A DNA stretch of 64,000 nt from Thunnus maccoyii. Lineage: Eukaryota > Chordata > Actinopteri > Scombriformes > Scombridae. The position numbers and the translations under genes are program-made. A model generated the notes under the pieces. It saw nothing but the letters and a program-made list of their open reading frames with translations, was not told the DNA's origin and searched no databases. The stretch is from contig NC_056546.1 in NCBI RefSeq assembly GCF_910596095.1, positions 15,259,925 through 15,323,924 on the forward strand. Reading direction: 5' to 3'. Positions 44,216 through 55,600 of this stretch are shown piece after piece. The first letter of the stretch is position 1; every line of letters starts with the position of its first letter.

Positions 44216-44678
44216 CCGGATTAATGCCTGCAGAAAACTGAGTGGGTACGTCCTTGTGTTGCCTGATTGTAAAACGTTTTAGAAAAAAAAAATTCGAGAA
44301 TACACTTTCTTTTTTTTTCTTTTGCTTATCAGTTATATTATAAATGCAGGATAAAGAAATCGCACCTATAACGTATTTTATACGTCCAATTTCTCTTTGG
44401 GGAAAGCTGAGTGGTACAGATTTTACCCCCAAAACATTATTTTATTCAGCTTGCAGATATTAATGAACAAAAGTCAATAAAGTTTGGGTAAAATCGCGCG
44501 ACGGGGTGTTTGAAAATGAGAGTGTGATAATTTGTCACCAAAACGAACACCAGCTGCAGTTCCTCTTCTTCCCACTAAACGCCAGTAATACAACGTCTGA
44601 ATCTGAATCCATCCAAAGCTCCTCATTCAGAATAGAAACCAAACAGTACTCATGCATAATCACTATCTGGCCTCAGGT
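44216..44678. other. rps24 upstream region
   Basis: Intergenic DNA between rps24 and the 3' end of eif4ebp2. There is no TATA box at the expected position, as is usual for ribosomal protein genes. A CpG-containing spot, AAAATCGCGCGACGG, lies near 44490. Confidence 0.4.
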
Positions 44679-44744
44679 CTTCTGTGTGATTTGTGATGTG
44701 TGTCAGATTTAATTAAATCTCACACATCACAAATCACACAGAAG
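44679..44744. repeat. Long near-perfect palindrome upstream of rps24
   Basis: The 24-bp arm CTTCTGTGTGATTTGTGATGTGTG (44679-44702, named here by its parts CTTCTGTGTGAT and TTGTGATGTGTG) is matched exactly by its reverse complement at 44721-44744. The centre is the palindrome AGATTTAATTAAATCT (44705-44720). Only the two bases TC at 703-704 are unpaired. There is essentially no loop, so it can form a DNA cruciform. Confidence 0.85.
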
Positions 44745-44929
44745 ATATCACAAATCAACTCTATTTAGGAATGTGCACCATGCGAGCATTATATAAACTA
44801 CAACAATGGAGGTTTAAAACAAGATTTTGACATAGCTGGCACCTCTATAATACATGACCACAAAGTAATAACCTGCATTAGTTCATATTGTACTTTATTG
44901 GCACAAAATTACTTAGAATCTGATCCCAT

Positions 44930-45140
44930 TCCATAACACCTGTTCTCCTTTCCTGCAATTCATCCAGAGCTGATTCCTTTCTACACCGCCTCACTCCCTC
45001 AGATCTTCCATCCCCAGTATGACAACTCAAAATAACCCATAATGTGCTTACTCAACATTGTCTATCATGACTGGTACTGGTTTTAAAAAGTGCTATATAA
45101 ATAAAGATATTATTATATTATTATCATTATTATGTTAGTG
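44930..45140 (+). mobile_element. Non-LTR retrotransposon 3' tail (L2/CR1/Rex-like or SINE)
   Basis: The segment ends in TTTTAAAAAGTGCTATATAA, then ATAAAGA and an imperfect (ATT)n run. This is the typical 3' tail of fish L2-like LINEs and their SINE partners, which end in short tandem repeats rather than poly-A. The upstream part (CCTCACTCCCTCAGATC) has the look of the LINE coding tail but carries no clear motif. Confidence 0.4.
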
Positions 45141-45574
45141 TAGGTTTTACGAAAAATCTCTGTAGATTTGGTCAATGTGGCTCCAGAATAGACAGTTGTT
45201 TCCATGATAAAATACCTTCATAACCAGTTTCCACAATACAAAGTGTGTTACATTGATTTAGGACACTACAGAAGGAGATAGCGTTCCGTGAATGACAAAA
45301 TGAGTGGAAACAATGTCATAAAATGCTCACAAAGAGATTTTGTTTTTAGTTTGTTAATGTGTATATATGATGTGATGTTTCAGATGCAGAAAGAGGAGTC
45401 TTCTCTCCTACACAGCATTTAGATCAGTGCCACCGAGATGGTGGAACATTGTGTTAATGACATGAAGAACATACAGGAGAGATTTCTGCTCCTCATTTAA
45501 ACACTGTGAGAATAATGACCCTTATTAAGTCGTGTTACATGATTTCATCCACAACACGAAAAACACATCGTCTT

Positions 45575-47777
45575 ATTTTCTTTGTTACGGAACTTTATTG
45601 ATCTTGCAGCAACAGTGTCCACTGGCATTGGAGTTTCATTTAAAATAAAGTTATTTAAAATCAGAACAGAAAGTTACAGTAAGTTTGTTTAAAATCTCGT
45701 TCAACACACAATGTTAAGCCCTCATTGTCAAACCAAACTGATTCGAAATAAATCTGCAATCTGAATCATGATGCCATAATATAAAGAGTTTTGTTGACCA
45801 AAATGTGCAAAGCAAAATGGGTTCAAGCAACCCCTCGATGTATTCATCACCACACATGGCCAGAATGGATTACAAAGCCAAAAAGAAAAAAGAATAAAAT
45901 CTTTGATAGACATCATTTCAGCCATTCAGTTGTTCCAGTCATACCGAGAAACAAACTTCATGAATGAATTTTGATAAAAACTGGTACTTCATGGTGATTT
46001 CTTTGCCAAGTTCAGAGCTGCTCCTTGGACAATTAGCAGACAGAACTATGATTGTGGTGTAAAAATAAAACTATTAGGAATAAATGTTATATGTGGCACT
46101 CTTTTAACCACATCGCCATCTGAACTTCAGCATCCCAAAAGTGCACCAAATGTGCGTCATCACACATCCAAACTTCACACCTGCTTGAGGAAGGAAATAA
46201 TGTAGGAAAAAAAAAAATTACAAGTATCTGTTTTGCTCAGTTGCTAAATACAATGTTACCTGTTCAATGTTATAGTGAAAAAATAAACATCTGTTGGAAA
46301 GTACAAATTGATGACAAGGAACCTAGTTTTAGTTACTGCATTTCATGTAAAGTAAGGCATGGGCAGACACACATGAGACATGAGAAGAATAAGGTAATGT
46401 AAGATGGATTAAGGACACTGGGGACAGATTTGTAGATAAAAGGGACAGCACCTGTCAAGCCTGATGCAAACATTATTTTCTGACTCTTAGACACTTCTAA
46501 CAAATCCTAAGGCTTGACAGTGCTTATTCCCAAACAGATACCCTCAATACTATGAAACTGTATTAAAAAATAAAAATGCATATAAAACATCTGGATTATT
46601 TCAAGTCTTTCCAAAAAAAAAAATCTTCTCGTATTTCACCCCAAAAACTAACATTGGGATATAACCATTTCCACATTGTTCTAAATGTTTATATGGTCTG
46701 GATATTCAAAAACACCTGACAGATGTTGTAAAGTATTACCTCCTTGCTTAATTTATGAACACAAAGCTCTTGCCAACACAGCAAATCTATTAAGTAACCA
46801 TCAAATCTAGAGAAAAAGAGTAACTTTTCTTGGCAGGAGAGAAATGTGTAAATAATATTCACAGCAAGGTCAAAATAGTGATAAATCAGCCGGCTTGATA
46901 ATGTTATACTATACTGAAATGTTATTCTAAATGAAAAGTTCATTTTCAGTTGCCGGATTTATAATTAGTCTTACAGAATAGCGGGAATCAAAATCATTTG
47001 ATGAACAGTTCAATCATGGCCTAAACGTCATTTAAAAAATACTTTCCCCTGAAAATTGGAAACCGACACACAGGCTTGTGTTAGTGATTGAAAATAAATT
47101 ATTGGAATGGCATGAAATTGTCAACTAATCGGAAAATAAAAAAACACAGCATCCCTTTACATACTGTCACTGGATACTAAACAGACCAAACAACCAATAA
47201 TAGATTGTGGAGCTTTTCAAGTAGTTCCAAAAACCAAAAAAAAAAAAAGAAAATAAAAGAAAAATCACTTAAATAACATGCTTACAAAGGTCTTCAAAAC
47301 CAAAGACTGTGATGAATATCAAAGCTTTTGACTGATTCTAAGGCCAGTACTAAAAATTACCACTCCCTTCCCCAGTTAAGTTGGAAAATTGTCAGTTTTG
47401 TGCAGTGCCCTGTTGAGGATCCTGACTCGCAGAAAGCTGTAAGATGAGCACTGCAATCTACGAACTGGACAGACTGTCTGGGTGCATAATATTCACGCCC
47501 GCTCCCTTGTTGTGTGGTTTGATGATTTCTACAGCGACTGGTAACCATGGAAATCTATTCAAATAAACCTTCAAGCTAGTTTCCACAGTTGGCCGCACTG
47601 TACCTGTATGTATGATATACTGTTATTCCCATGGTTTACACACATTACATCCAGCAGCGAGACAGAGAGCTAAAGAAGATGGCTGCCATGAGGGCTCACA
47701 ACATTGGTTTCTACAAGCCAAGCCACTGGCACGTGTAATGCCAGGTCATTTGCTTTTGCTGGTGTGGTTCCAGTCAG
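45575..47777 (-). other. eif4ebp2: eif4ebp2 3'UTR with poly(A) signal
   Basis: From the stop codon the minus strand continues without exon signals to AATAAA at 45599-45594. Downstream the minus strand is GT-rich (GATGTGTTTTTCGTGTTGTGG), as expected beyond a cleavage site. The resulting 3'UTR of about 2.2 kb agrees with the long 3'UTRs of vertebrate EIF4EBP2. A short stem with arms 46447-46462 and 46510-46524 lies inside. Earlier poly(A) sites may also be used. Confidence 0.55.
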
Positions 47778-50122
47778 TTAGATGTCCATTTCAAACTGAG
47801 CGTCATCACCTTGAAAAACAAAAAGAGACAATAAGATGTTGAGACATGTTCGGAGGGTGTCACAAGTTTCAGCAGGGAGGGATTGGTGACTATACTGAGC
47901 ATTTCCTATGATGCAAGACGATTACTGTATCATTGTTCTTACCGGTAGTGGGTTTGCCATCATGGTTGTTAATGTGGTTGTTGGCTTCATTCTTCTGGTT
48001 CTCATTCAGGACATGTTGGCTGGTCACTCCAGGGATGACAGGCAGGTGAGCTGGTGGGGTCTGGGCGATGGGAGAATTACGCCTGTCCAGTAAGAACTTG
48101 CGGTCATAGATGATCCGGGTTCCTGCAACAGGACATATTTCAAATTTAAAAACTCACACTTCCTCAGAAGAAATGTCGTATGTGGGTGCTGTCAAATGTG
48201 TTGTGTCCAAGTCACAACAAGTGTTCTTCAGGGAAAAGGATTTATCTCTACCAACCCCAGTCTGTTCTGTAGTAGATGCAGGGCTTTGACTATAAACAAG
48301 CAAATCTCACTGGAGCTGGCAATCAAATTTTCAACCCAGAAAAGAAACAACTAAATGTGAAATGTAAGGAACAGGGACAAACCATTGTGACTGGACTTGC
48401 TTTGAGTCAGTGGTTCTCTAACTATTTTTTTTGTCATGTCCACCTTTGGAAGCCAAAAAAAGTGTAAACTGATTAAATTTTCAAATTGCATGTCTCTTTT
48501 TTAACATGGTTCCCCTTAAAGGATTTGGCGGGTGTGCAAACTAATATGTTTAGTTAAACACACAACAAGACACAAGGCTTTCCCACCATACTGACAGTGA
48601 ACAAGAGCAACATAGGCTTCCTCATATTTTGGATTTCACTGAATGCTTGATGAGTGTCACCTGTGTATGTTTTCTGTCCTGTCAAAAATCTGTCCATCTT
48701 GTCCTATACATGTAATTTTACATTGCAAATTAAGTTTCCTAACCTCAATCCTGGTATTCTTACTAGCATCAGAGCACTCCTGCTTATTACCAAACTAATC
48801 AGATTCATAAATGTTTTTCACATTAGACATTTTGACCTGTTGCACCGGGAAAAGCACAGGTGCTCTGCTCCAGCAATCACCACAATGCAATGCAGCATTT
48901 TGTCGCTTACGTCTTTGTTAGACAAGTCAAAATGTCTGCTGTCTAATCAGGCTTTTCATCTTTAGTTTCACTTCATGCTTTTTTTCTAGCTATGTGCTGG
49001 CGTTACCTTTTTTCATTGAAATTGCTTTCTAATAGCCTTGCACCTGTACGTGATATGCATATAATTACTCTCCTTCAACTATGTGCACCCACCCGCCATG
49101 TCTCCATGCCAACTGCTTTAAATAATAGTATTCCTAATAAAATATATAAAGAGAAATAAAGCAATAACAAGCTGGAGCTGGATTGATTAATCAATTAGTT
49201 GACTGACAGAAAATTAATCTACAACTATTTTAATAATTGGTCAATAGTTTGTGTCATTTTTTGTGTCAGCTTAGTAAGATTTGCTTCTTTTTTCTGTTTT
49301 ATATCATTGTAAACTGACTATTTTTGGGTTTAGGAATGTTGGTCAAACAAAAAAACACATTTGAAGACATCAGCTTGGATTCAGAGAAAAGTATGATGGA
49401 CATTTTTAACTGTATTCTAACATTTCACTGGCAAAACGATTAATTATGAAAATAATCTTTAATCTAATCTAATCTAGATAAACAATATCCCTTGACAGAA
49501 AAACTATGTTATTCCTAAGCAGCTCCTGTAAATATTTAAAGCCTGTGAAATACACACACTGTTGAGATCTCTGCAGCGTTAGGTACATCCTCACACTGTA
49601 ATGAATCATACTTTGCAGTCTGGCTGTACTCCAAACATTATGACACACACAGCTGAAACTGGTTATCACATACTCATTTGCTATTGGTGCTGAACAAAAC
49701 ATGTTCACCTGCATTTTTTCCTTTCACGACTGTAATATATATATATATATGCACAAAACATTCATCAGAATCTCTGCGCTGCAAACCAGCCAATCACAAA
49801 GCAGGCAGGAGACAAAGGGGGCGGGACTAAGCTTTGTTTTTGTTTTGATCAGGATGACAAGGCAGCCTATAGGCCACAGTGACAGGAACACTGGTGGGAA
49901 TGATGAGAACACAAACACCACAAAAAAAAGCCAATATTCTCCGGCTTTTGTGCAAAAAATGTGACAAATTAAACGCGGCATGTTCTTACCTCCGGGAGTG
50001 GTAGAGAATAAAGTGCCTCCAGGGGTGGTACAATAGTCATGAGGTAGCTGCGTTGTGTCGTTGATCAACACCGTCCTGGTCGGGATGGCCCTGCTTTCGC
50101 TCAGCTGACGACTGGTCGACAT
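47778..50122 (-). CDS. eif4ebp2: eIF4E-binding protein 2 (4E-BP, translation repressor)
   Basis: Binds cap-binding eIF4E in the cytoplasm and blocks eIF4G, lowering cap-dependent initiation until mTORC1 phosphorylates it. Three minus-strand exons, 50122-49990, 48122-47943 and 47809-47778 (TAA), give 114 aa with correct phases and GT-AG introns. Visible motifs are RAIP (11-14), TTPGG twice (32-36 and 41-45; Thr33 and Thr42 match human T37 and T46), the eIF4E-binding YDRKFLL (50-56), Ser61-Pro and Thr66-Pro (human S65 and T70), and the terminal TOS motif FEMDI (110-114). The asparagine-rich NNHINNHDG (92-100) is typical of 4E-BP2 rather than 4E-BP1 or 4E-BP3, and ppa1/sar1a as neighbours match human EIF4EBP2. 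Some fish annotations call close relatives eif4ebp3l. Confidence 0.93.
49170..49480. repeat. Teleost AATCGATT-type repeat, copy C (eif4ebp2 intron 1)
   Basis: Starts GATTGATTAATCAATTAGTT and contains AACACATTTGAAGACATCA, the best preserved core word of the family. It ends with AACGATTAATTATGAAAATAA and a short TAATC tandem run. Confidence 0.7.
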
Positions 50123-50360
50123 TTTCAGCGCCGATTGGGTGACAGTTGCAGCAGCTACAGAAATTTGGGGGGTGTTTCTTTTCCCGACGGACGGTGGAAA
50201 CCCGGGCCGTTCCCCACTCTCTTATTTCTTTCTAAAAGCTTTCTTGTCTCTCCTTTCGTCCTCCCAGCCGTCAGCACCGTCCCCTCCCTCAGCAAGGCAG
50301 GAAGCACGACACGCTGCGGGCGGATATGAAGTCAGCTGTGCGGAGCCTGAGAGGCTGTCA
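50123..50360 (-). promoter_or_regulatory. eif4ebp2: eif4ebp2 promoter and 5'UTR
   Basis: GC-richer than its surroundings, with CpGs such as GCCGTCAGCACCGTC and CACGCTGCGGGCGG. There is no TATA box at a usual distance. Translation starts at the first ATG of the exon (GAAA before ATG; purine at -3), followed directly by conserved 4E-BP sequence. The transcription start is not fixed by the sequence. Confidence 0.5.
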
Positions 50361-50362
50361 GC

Positions 50363-50859
50363 CAGGGGCGGGTTTAGTGATTTTGGGGGCCCCAGCGGGC
50401 AAAATTTACATTCACCATTTCTTGAACTGGGAATGTTGGTACTGACAGTGTTAAAAGAAGTACTCAAAACTTTTTTCCCAAGTCAAACTATTAATACAGC
50501 ACAATAAAAAATAATGTGAAAGCTGGATTCAAATTTTGACTTAAAAGTAAAGAGTGAAAGAGAGGTATTGTTAGCACAATGTACTTAGATTTACTTTACT
50601 TGTGTTTGGGGTGGAGCTTTTAATCCGTACATAATGCTGGATAGTTTAATGAATGATAATGCATCACATTTTATTCGTTGTATTTTTTTATGTCCTTTGT
50701 GGCCTTTTGCAATTTATTTTGGGGCACAATGAGTTAAAATGGTAACATACTTCAATATTTGTCATATCTAAACATAGTAAATCTATAGCTGTTTGGGGGT
50801 CTTTTAGTTGAGGGCCCCAGGCTGTTGCCTACCTTAACTAATGGTAAAGTCTGACCCTG
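50363..50859. mobile_element. Non-autonomous hAT-type element
   Basis: Left end CAGGGGCGGGTTTAG and right end (reverse complement) CAGGGTCAGACTTTACC form short imperfect terminal inverted repeats. The 8 bp outside them, CTGTCAGC (50355-50362) and GTGCCAGC (50860-50867), agree at 6 of 8 positions, the target duplication length of hAT transposons. The inside contains GGGGGCCCCAG near the left end and GGGCCCCAGG near the right. No transposase is encoded. It sits just upstream of eif4ebp2. Confidence 0.7.
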
Positions 50860-50867
50860 GTGCCAGC

Positions 50868-52270
50868 TTATTTTTTTTATAGTTTATGTTTTCGTGTTTT
50901 TGTTTAGAAATTCTGTCAGCTGGTAGTTAATAGACTAAATTTAACCTGATGTCTCCTAATCTGGTCATATCGCCTAAAGTCATTCTCAATATGAATAATT
51001 AGCCTGAAATTAAACCAACAGTTATGTTTGATTGCCTGAATATTCCTCTCAGTCTTAACTAGCACAACTAACCAACTGGCTATCAAAAACGTTTATTGTG
51101 TGCATATGTGTAGCGAATAGAAGGCTTTAAAACAAGCAAACAAAACACAGTCAGCGTAATTATAAATAATCGAGGGGAAATCAAAGGAACATAAGTTAAT
51201 GAAATATCCACGTTTTAATGTGTATTGTCCGAGATTCCTAAAAGTTAAATAAGAAGCTCGATGCTGCAATCAAGTTCTTCTCGTTAATTTTCCACGAGTG
51301 CAAACGGCAAAACTGAGTCCCCAAACTACCTTTGACCGAGAGCAACAGATGAGGAGAACTGCCCCTTACATGGGTGCCATGAAGTGACTGTTGCATGTCG
51401 TTGCAGCCCCGAGCCAGTAGAGGGCTCTGGTACCACTTGCCAGTAAGAGGGATTATGTACAGTCTTACACAGAATGTTATGGCAGTATTTAAGAGAAGTT
51501 GTGTCCCCATGTTGGTCATGTTATAATGTGGTTATGGCCATTACTACATTAAAGCCAGCTCAACTAAAGACAAGTGTCGTATCTGATGACGTGTACCCTA
51601 AGATATCACAATGGGGTTCACATATACTCTTTTGAGACGATGGAAGGTACACTTTTACAACAACAATTAATTACGATCAGCAGATTTCATACCTTAGATG
51701 GTGACACAGTCTGCGTCCACCATATAACTTCTTTGAATCCAAAGTGAAACTATGTTGCTGCTTGATAAAGTTGACAACATTTTCAGATTGGTAATATTGA
51801 AATAAATAAGTTTTTTTTATTATTATTTTGCTTTTGTAAGGTGCTTCCATGGTGTGTGTGTGTTTTTTTTTTTAGATTTTTTATTTGGTATGGTTTGTGT
51901 TTAAAATTCAATTTATATTGATATTATTGCAGGTTTTATTGTTTAGATATATTTCGTAGCTGAGTGATATGAAAGAAATCGAATAACACAATATTTTGAC
52001 TCACTCCTGTTGAAAAATTGATGGCATTTTAAATAGGACCAGTGTCATATCAAAATGCAGTATTAACATAGCTGTACCTCTATGGGCTATGTCTCAAGGT
52101 CTGTTTTAATACGCAGTGCAAACTTCCACTCGTTTTTCATGCTGAATGAATCATATTTGTGATGGTATTTAGGAAGTGTAATATGTCCGATAGTCCCTGA
52201 ATGGATCATTTTCCAGACTGCGCAGGCGCGTTGCCCTTTCTGTCTACAAACTACCAAGGGTCATGCCTCG
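50868..52270. other. Intergenic between eif4ebp2 and ppa1
   Basis: No exon recognised. AT-rich with T runs near 51815 and 51865. The human neighbours NPFFR1 and LRRC20, which lie between PPA1 and EIF4EBP2, are not seen here. Confidence 0.4.
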
Positions 52271-52508
52271 ATGGTAACCCTAGATTTGCGAAACTCTCGC
52301 GAGCCGCTTCAAAATATTTTGTCTCGCTGTTTTATGATGTAACAACATTGTGGTTAAGGTCTGGTTAGGTTTAGGCACAAATCCTCTTGGGCAGGATTAG
52401 GGAGAGATCATAGTTTGGGTTAAAATGATCACTGGAAATGTGGTGGGGGCTGAATTTATTACTTCCTTACAAATCTCGCGAGAGTCTTCGCAACGCTAGG
52501 GTTACCAT
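52271..52508. mobile_element. TIR element (MITE) abutting the ppa1 promoter
   Basis: The left arm 52271-52303 (ATGGTAACCCTAG, TTGCGAA, ACTCTCGCGAG) is the near-exact inverse of the right arm 52508-52475 (ATGGTAACCCTAG, GTTGCGAAG, ACTCTCGCGAG). The inside has TGTGGTTAAGGTCTGGTTAG and GGTTAAAATGATCACTGG, shared with the repeat at 29.85 kb in reverse. It is 238 bp with no coding capacity. Target duplications are not clear. The right TIR carries TCTCGCGAGA (52474-52483). Confidence 0.75.
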
Positions 52509-52603
52509 CTATACAAGACCACTACCGAGCCGAGCTTACAGGCTTCCTTCCGACGCCATCCACCTTCCCAGAGCCAGACAGCAACTCAAACCTGCAGTAA
52601 AAC
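52474..52603 (+). promoter_or_regulatory. ppa1: ppa1 core promoter and 5'UTR with TCTCGCGAGA
   Basis: The palindrome TCTCGCGAGA (52474-52483) lies 120 bp upstream of the ppa1 ATG. This decamer is a known element of TATA-less vertebrate housekeeping promoters, reported to be bound by BANP and by ZBTB33/Kaiso. The 5'UTR probably starts between about 52510 and 52560 (no TATA box seen). ATG at 52604 is preceded by AAAAC, with A at -3 not met exactly but a purine context nearby, and is followed by conserved PPA1 sequence. Confidence 0.55.
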
Positions 52604-55600
52604 ATGAGCTTCACAGTGGAAGAGAGGGGGAACCCAAACTCTCTGACTTACCGCTTGTTCTTCAGTAAGTAGAAAATGAACAGAGATGTTAAACTTTTGT
52701 CTTTGTGTGTTACTTTTAGGACTCTAACGTTTAACTTACACAGGCTAGCCGCAAACTCCCACGTGTCACTTATTCATTTAATGTTGCTGGTTTTGTTTCA
52801 TCATATAAGTGAAAGTACTGATATATATGCTTTTATTGGAAATCACACGCAGATCCTTCACTTTGTGTGGACAGCATCAATGTCTCTGTTGAGTCATTGA
52901 AAGAATGTGCTAACCAGTTGTGCCGGTGTTGGTGGCTTACACTGATCTCATGTAATTAAAATGAACTGATTTCATACAAAATGCCTCGTCATCGACCTTA
53001 CACCAAGATAATCACTTATTCTTGCCTGAACGTGGTTATTGTTATTATAAAAGGAAGTTGGTTGTTACGGGAAACCTCGCACGGTGCTTAAACACGTCCT
53101 GTAAATCATAAAAGCTCAGTGTTTGGTGGGACAACACCCTCTCTGATTATAAAATGTTGATAAATGCATTGATATCGACAAGTCAGCAGCTCAAGATTGG
53201 GAGTTGGTATCCTGTTGGATAAAGTGTTCTCTGTGGACTGGTTATTCATTATCATAATTTGTCGTAGGCCTGCATAGTTTCTTGTCATAGTTCATAGTTT
53301 CTCAAGAAATGTCCAGGTCAAGTCACAAATCTGTCAGAATAAGCCTAAAGTCATAACTCTCAATCATCAAAATGCAAGACTTTAAGGTCTCTGAATGCAG
53401 ATCATGTGCATTACAATAATGATACAGAGGCAACATAAGACTTTGGTTGGACAGTAGCTGTGTGTTTGCAATTTTTTGTAAGATTAATATCAGGGTTTCA
53501 ATTAAGGCTAAATTAAAGATGTTCACACCAAACACTGAGACCAGAGAAATGAGCTTATTTCATTACACACGAACATACAAAACTCAGAAAATCACCAATG
53601 CAGCGGCCCCTTCAACTCACACCCAACCCCTATTTATACTAAAGCGGACGTGATTTTTGGCACTTCCTTGAGTCAATGATAACTTGGATCTTGACCAATG
53701 GGAGTTGGACTATTCCCAGATGTCTCCTGTTTGTCTGGTGGCCTCACATTCTTTGGGTGTGTCAGTGATCGGCGTAAGTCAAAGCGGCCTGGCAACAAGA
53801 GTATTTGGCTCTCCAGAGATTGTAACCAGACCTTTCATAAACAACTCCTTATCTATCTCTTCTGGTTACCCAGTTGTTTATTAAACATAAAGTGCTCTGT
53901 GTATTGTTTGGTACAATTCCACATGCTATCACGTTTTCTCGCTTCTACATAATCCCCCCTTAGGATGAATCCTTCATCATACCAGTTTCCGAGATAGCGT
54001 GTGATACGTGAATTTTATATGTGTTAAGGTACAATTGGATACTCAATTTTGTGAGCACAACCAGTGTTTTCTCACTAACCAAACCTCCTGTTCATCTGTG
54101 AACCAAGTGGATATGAGAGTACATAAAAACGTATATATATGGTGTATATAGTAGCACATAAGCATAACACATTCTAGCCTTTGTCCATTTCTTCTGATGG
54201 AGGCAAAAAACCTAGTGGTTGTCTTTCCTAGGGAAAAATACCTCCATCGCCCCTTCCGTCAGGCGGCAGTTCCACTTGGATGGACTCCGGCAGCCAACCA
54301 ACGGGAGTTAATTTCGTTACACACAAACATACAAAACTCAGAAAATCACCAAGCTGTTTATTGATATTGTTTGTGTCTGCCCATCATATTCATACAGTGT
54401 CTGATCTCACTGTCTTACAGAAAATGCTGAAGGAAAGTACATTTCACCATTCCATGATATACCAATGTATGCTGATGAGAGTCAGGTAACGTCTGTCACT
54501 TTCACCCCATTAAATTTATATTAAATGTGTACCCTTTAAAGCTAACCAGTGAAAAAAAGCCACCTGCAGTGCTGCTGTGAATATGTAGTTCTGTGGGTTA
54601 AACCACCGATTTCGGTAAACTACAGTATATCAGTTACAGATACAGAAAGTGTCCTGAGGTAATGCTCTCCAGAATAGCAAGGTCATAGTCTATTTGCGAA
54701 GGGGATGGCCTTTACTCTTTATTTTTCTGTGCTGTGCCAATATCTCTTGTGATTGCAGTACAAGATCTATTATCTTATCTTTCTGAAACAATTAATCCTA
54801 TTTATGGAGTTTGGACCAATGTAATAAAAGCTAGCATATAGCATATTATGTAAAGGTGATGTGTTTAAAGGTGCAGTGTGTAGAATTTAGTGGCATCTAG
54901 CTTAATGGACTTGGCAGAAATGGAATATAGTATTCATAAGTACGTTTTAATTAGTGTGTAATCACCTGAATATAAGAATCAATGTGTATTTTCATTACCT
55001 TAGAATGAGCCCTTTATATCTACATAGGGAGCAGGTCCTCTTCCACAGAACCTGCCATGTTGCACCATCATGTTTATACAGTAGCCCACTGTAGGTTTGT
55101 GGCCACTGTGGGTTCTCCTACACGCTTGGAAGGGGATGGTGAGGAATATTCAGTTTGTTGCAGTCTGCAGCCTCACTGCTAGATGCCACTAAATCCTACC
55201 TGCACCTTTTAAATTGTGTCATCTTCAGGTCAACTTGGGGTTAGTTGTATTAAAGAGGTAGTTATGCAATGTTACATAATATATATAATGTACCATTTCA
55301 AATTGTGAGATTATAACAGATTCTTCTGTCTTACAGAACATCTTTAACATGGTTGTTGAAGTACCAAGATGGACAAATGCAAAGATGGAGGTAGGAAACT
55401 AAAATGATCATCCCATATCAACGTTTGGATCTGTTTTAATGTTGCTTATTGCTATTCATGGATGAATTATTTTTTTCCCAAAGCTTCAAATTCAAAGCTC
55501 CTCTGTTGTAATTCGACACTGAGCAAATCTTAAAGAGTAACGATTTTGCAATTTATTCCCAGATTGCTACAAAAGACCCCTTGAACCCAATAAAGCAAGA

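Noticed and set aside
49724-50122. 132-aa protein from the unspliced eif4ebp2 first exon
   Set aside because: Only the first 44 codons are 4E-BP; the rest is intron after the GTAAGA donor at 49989.
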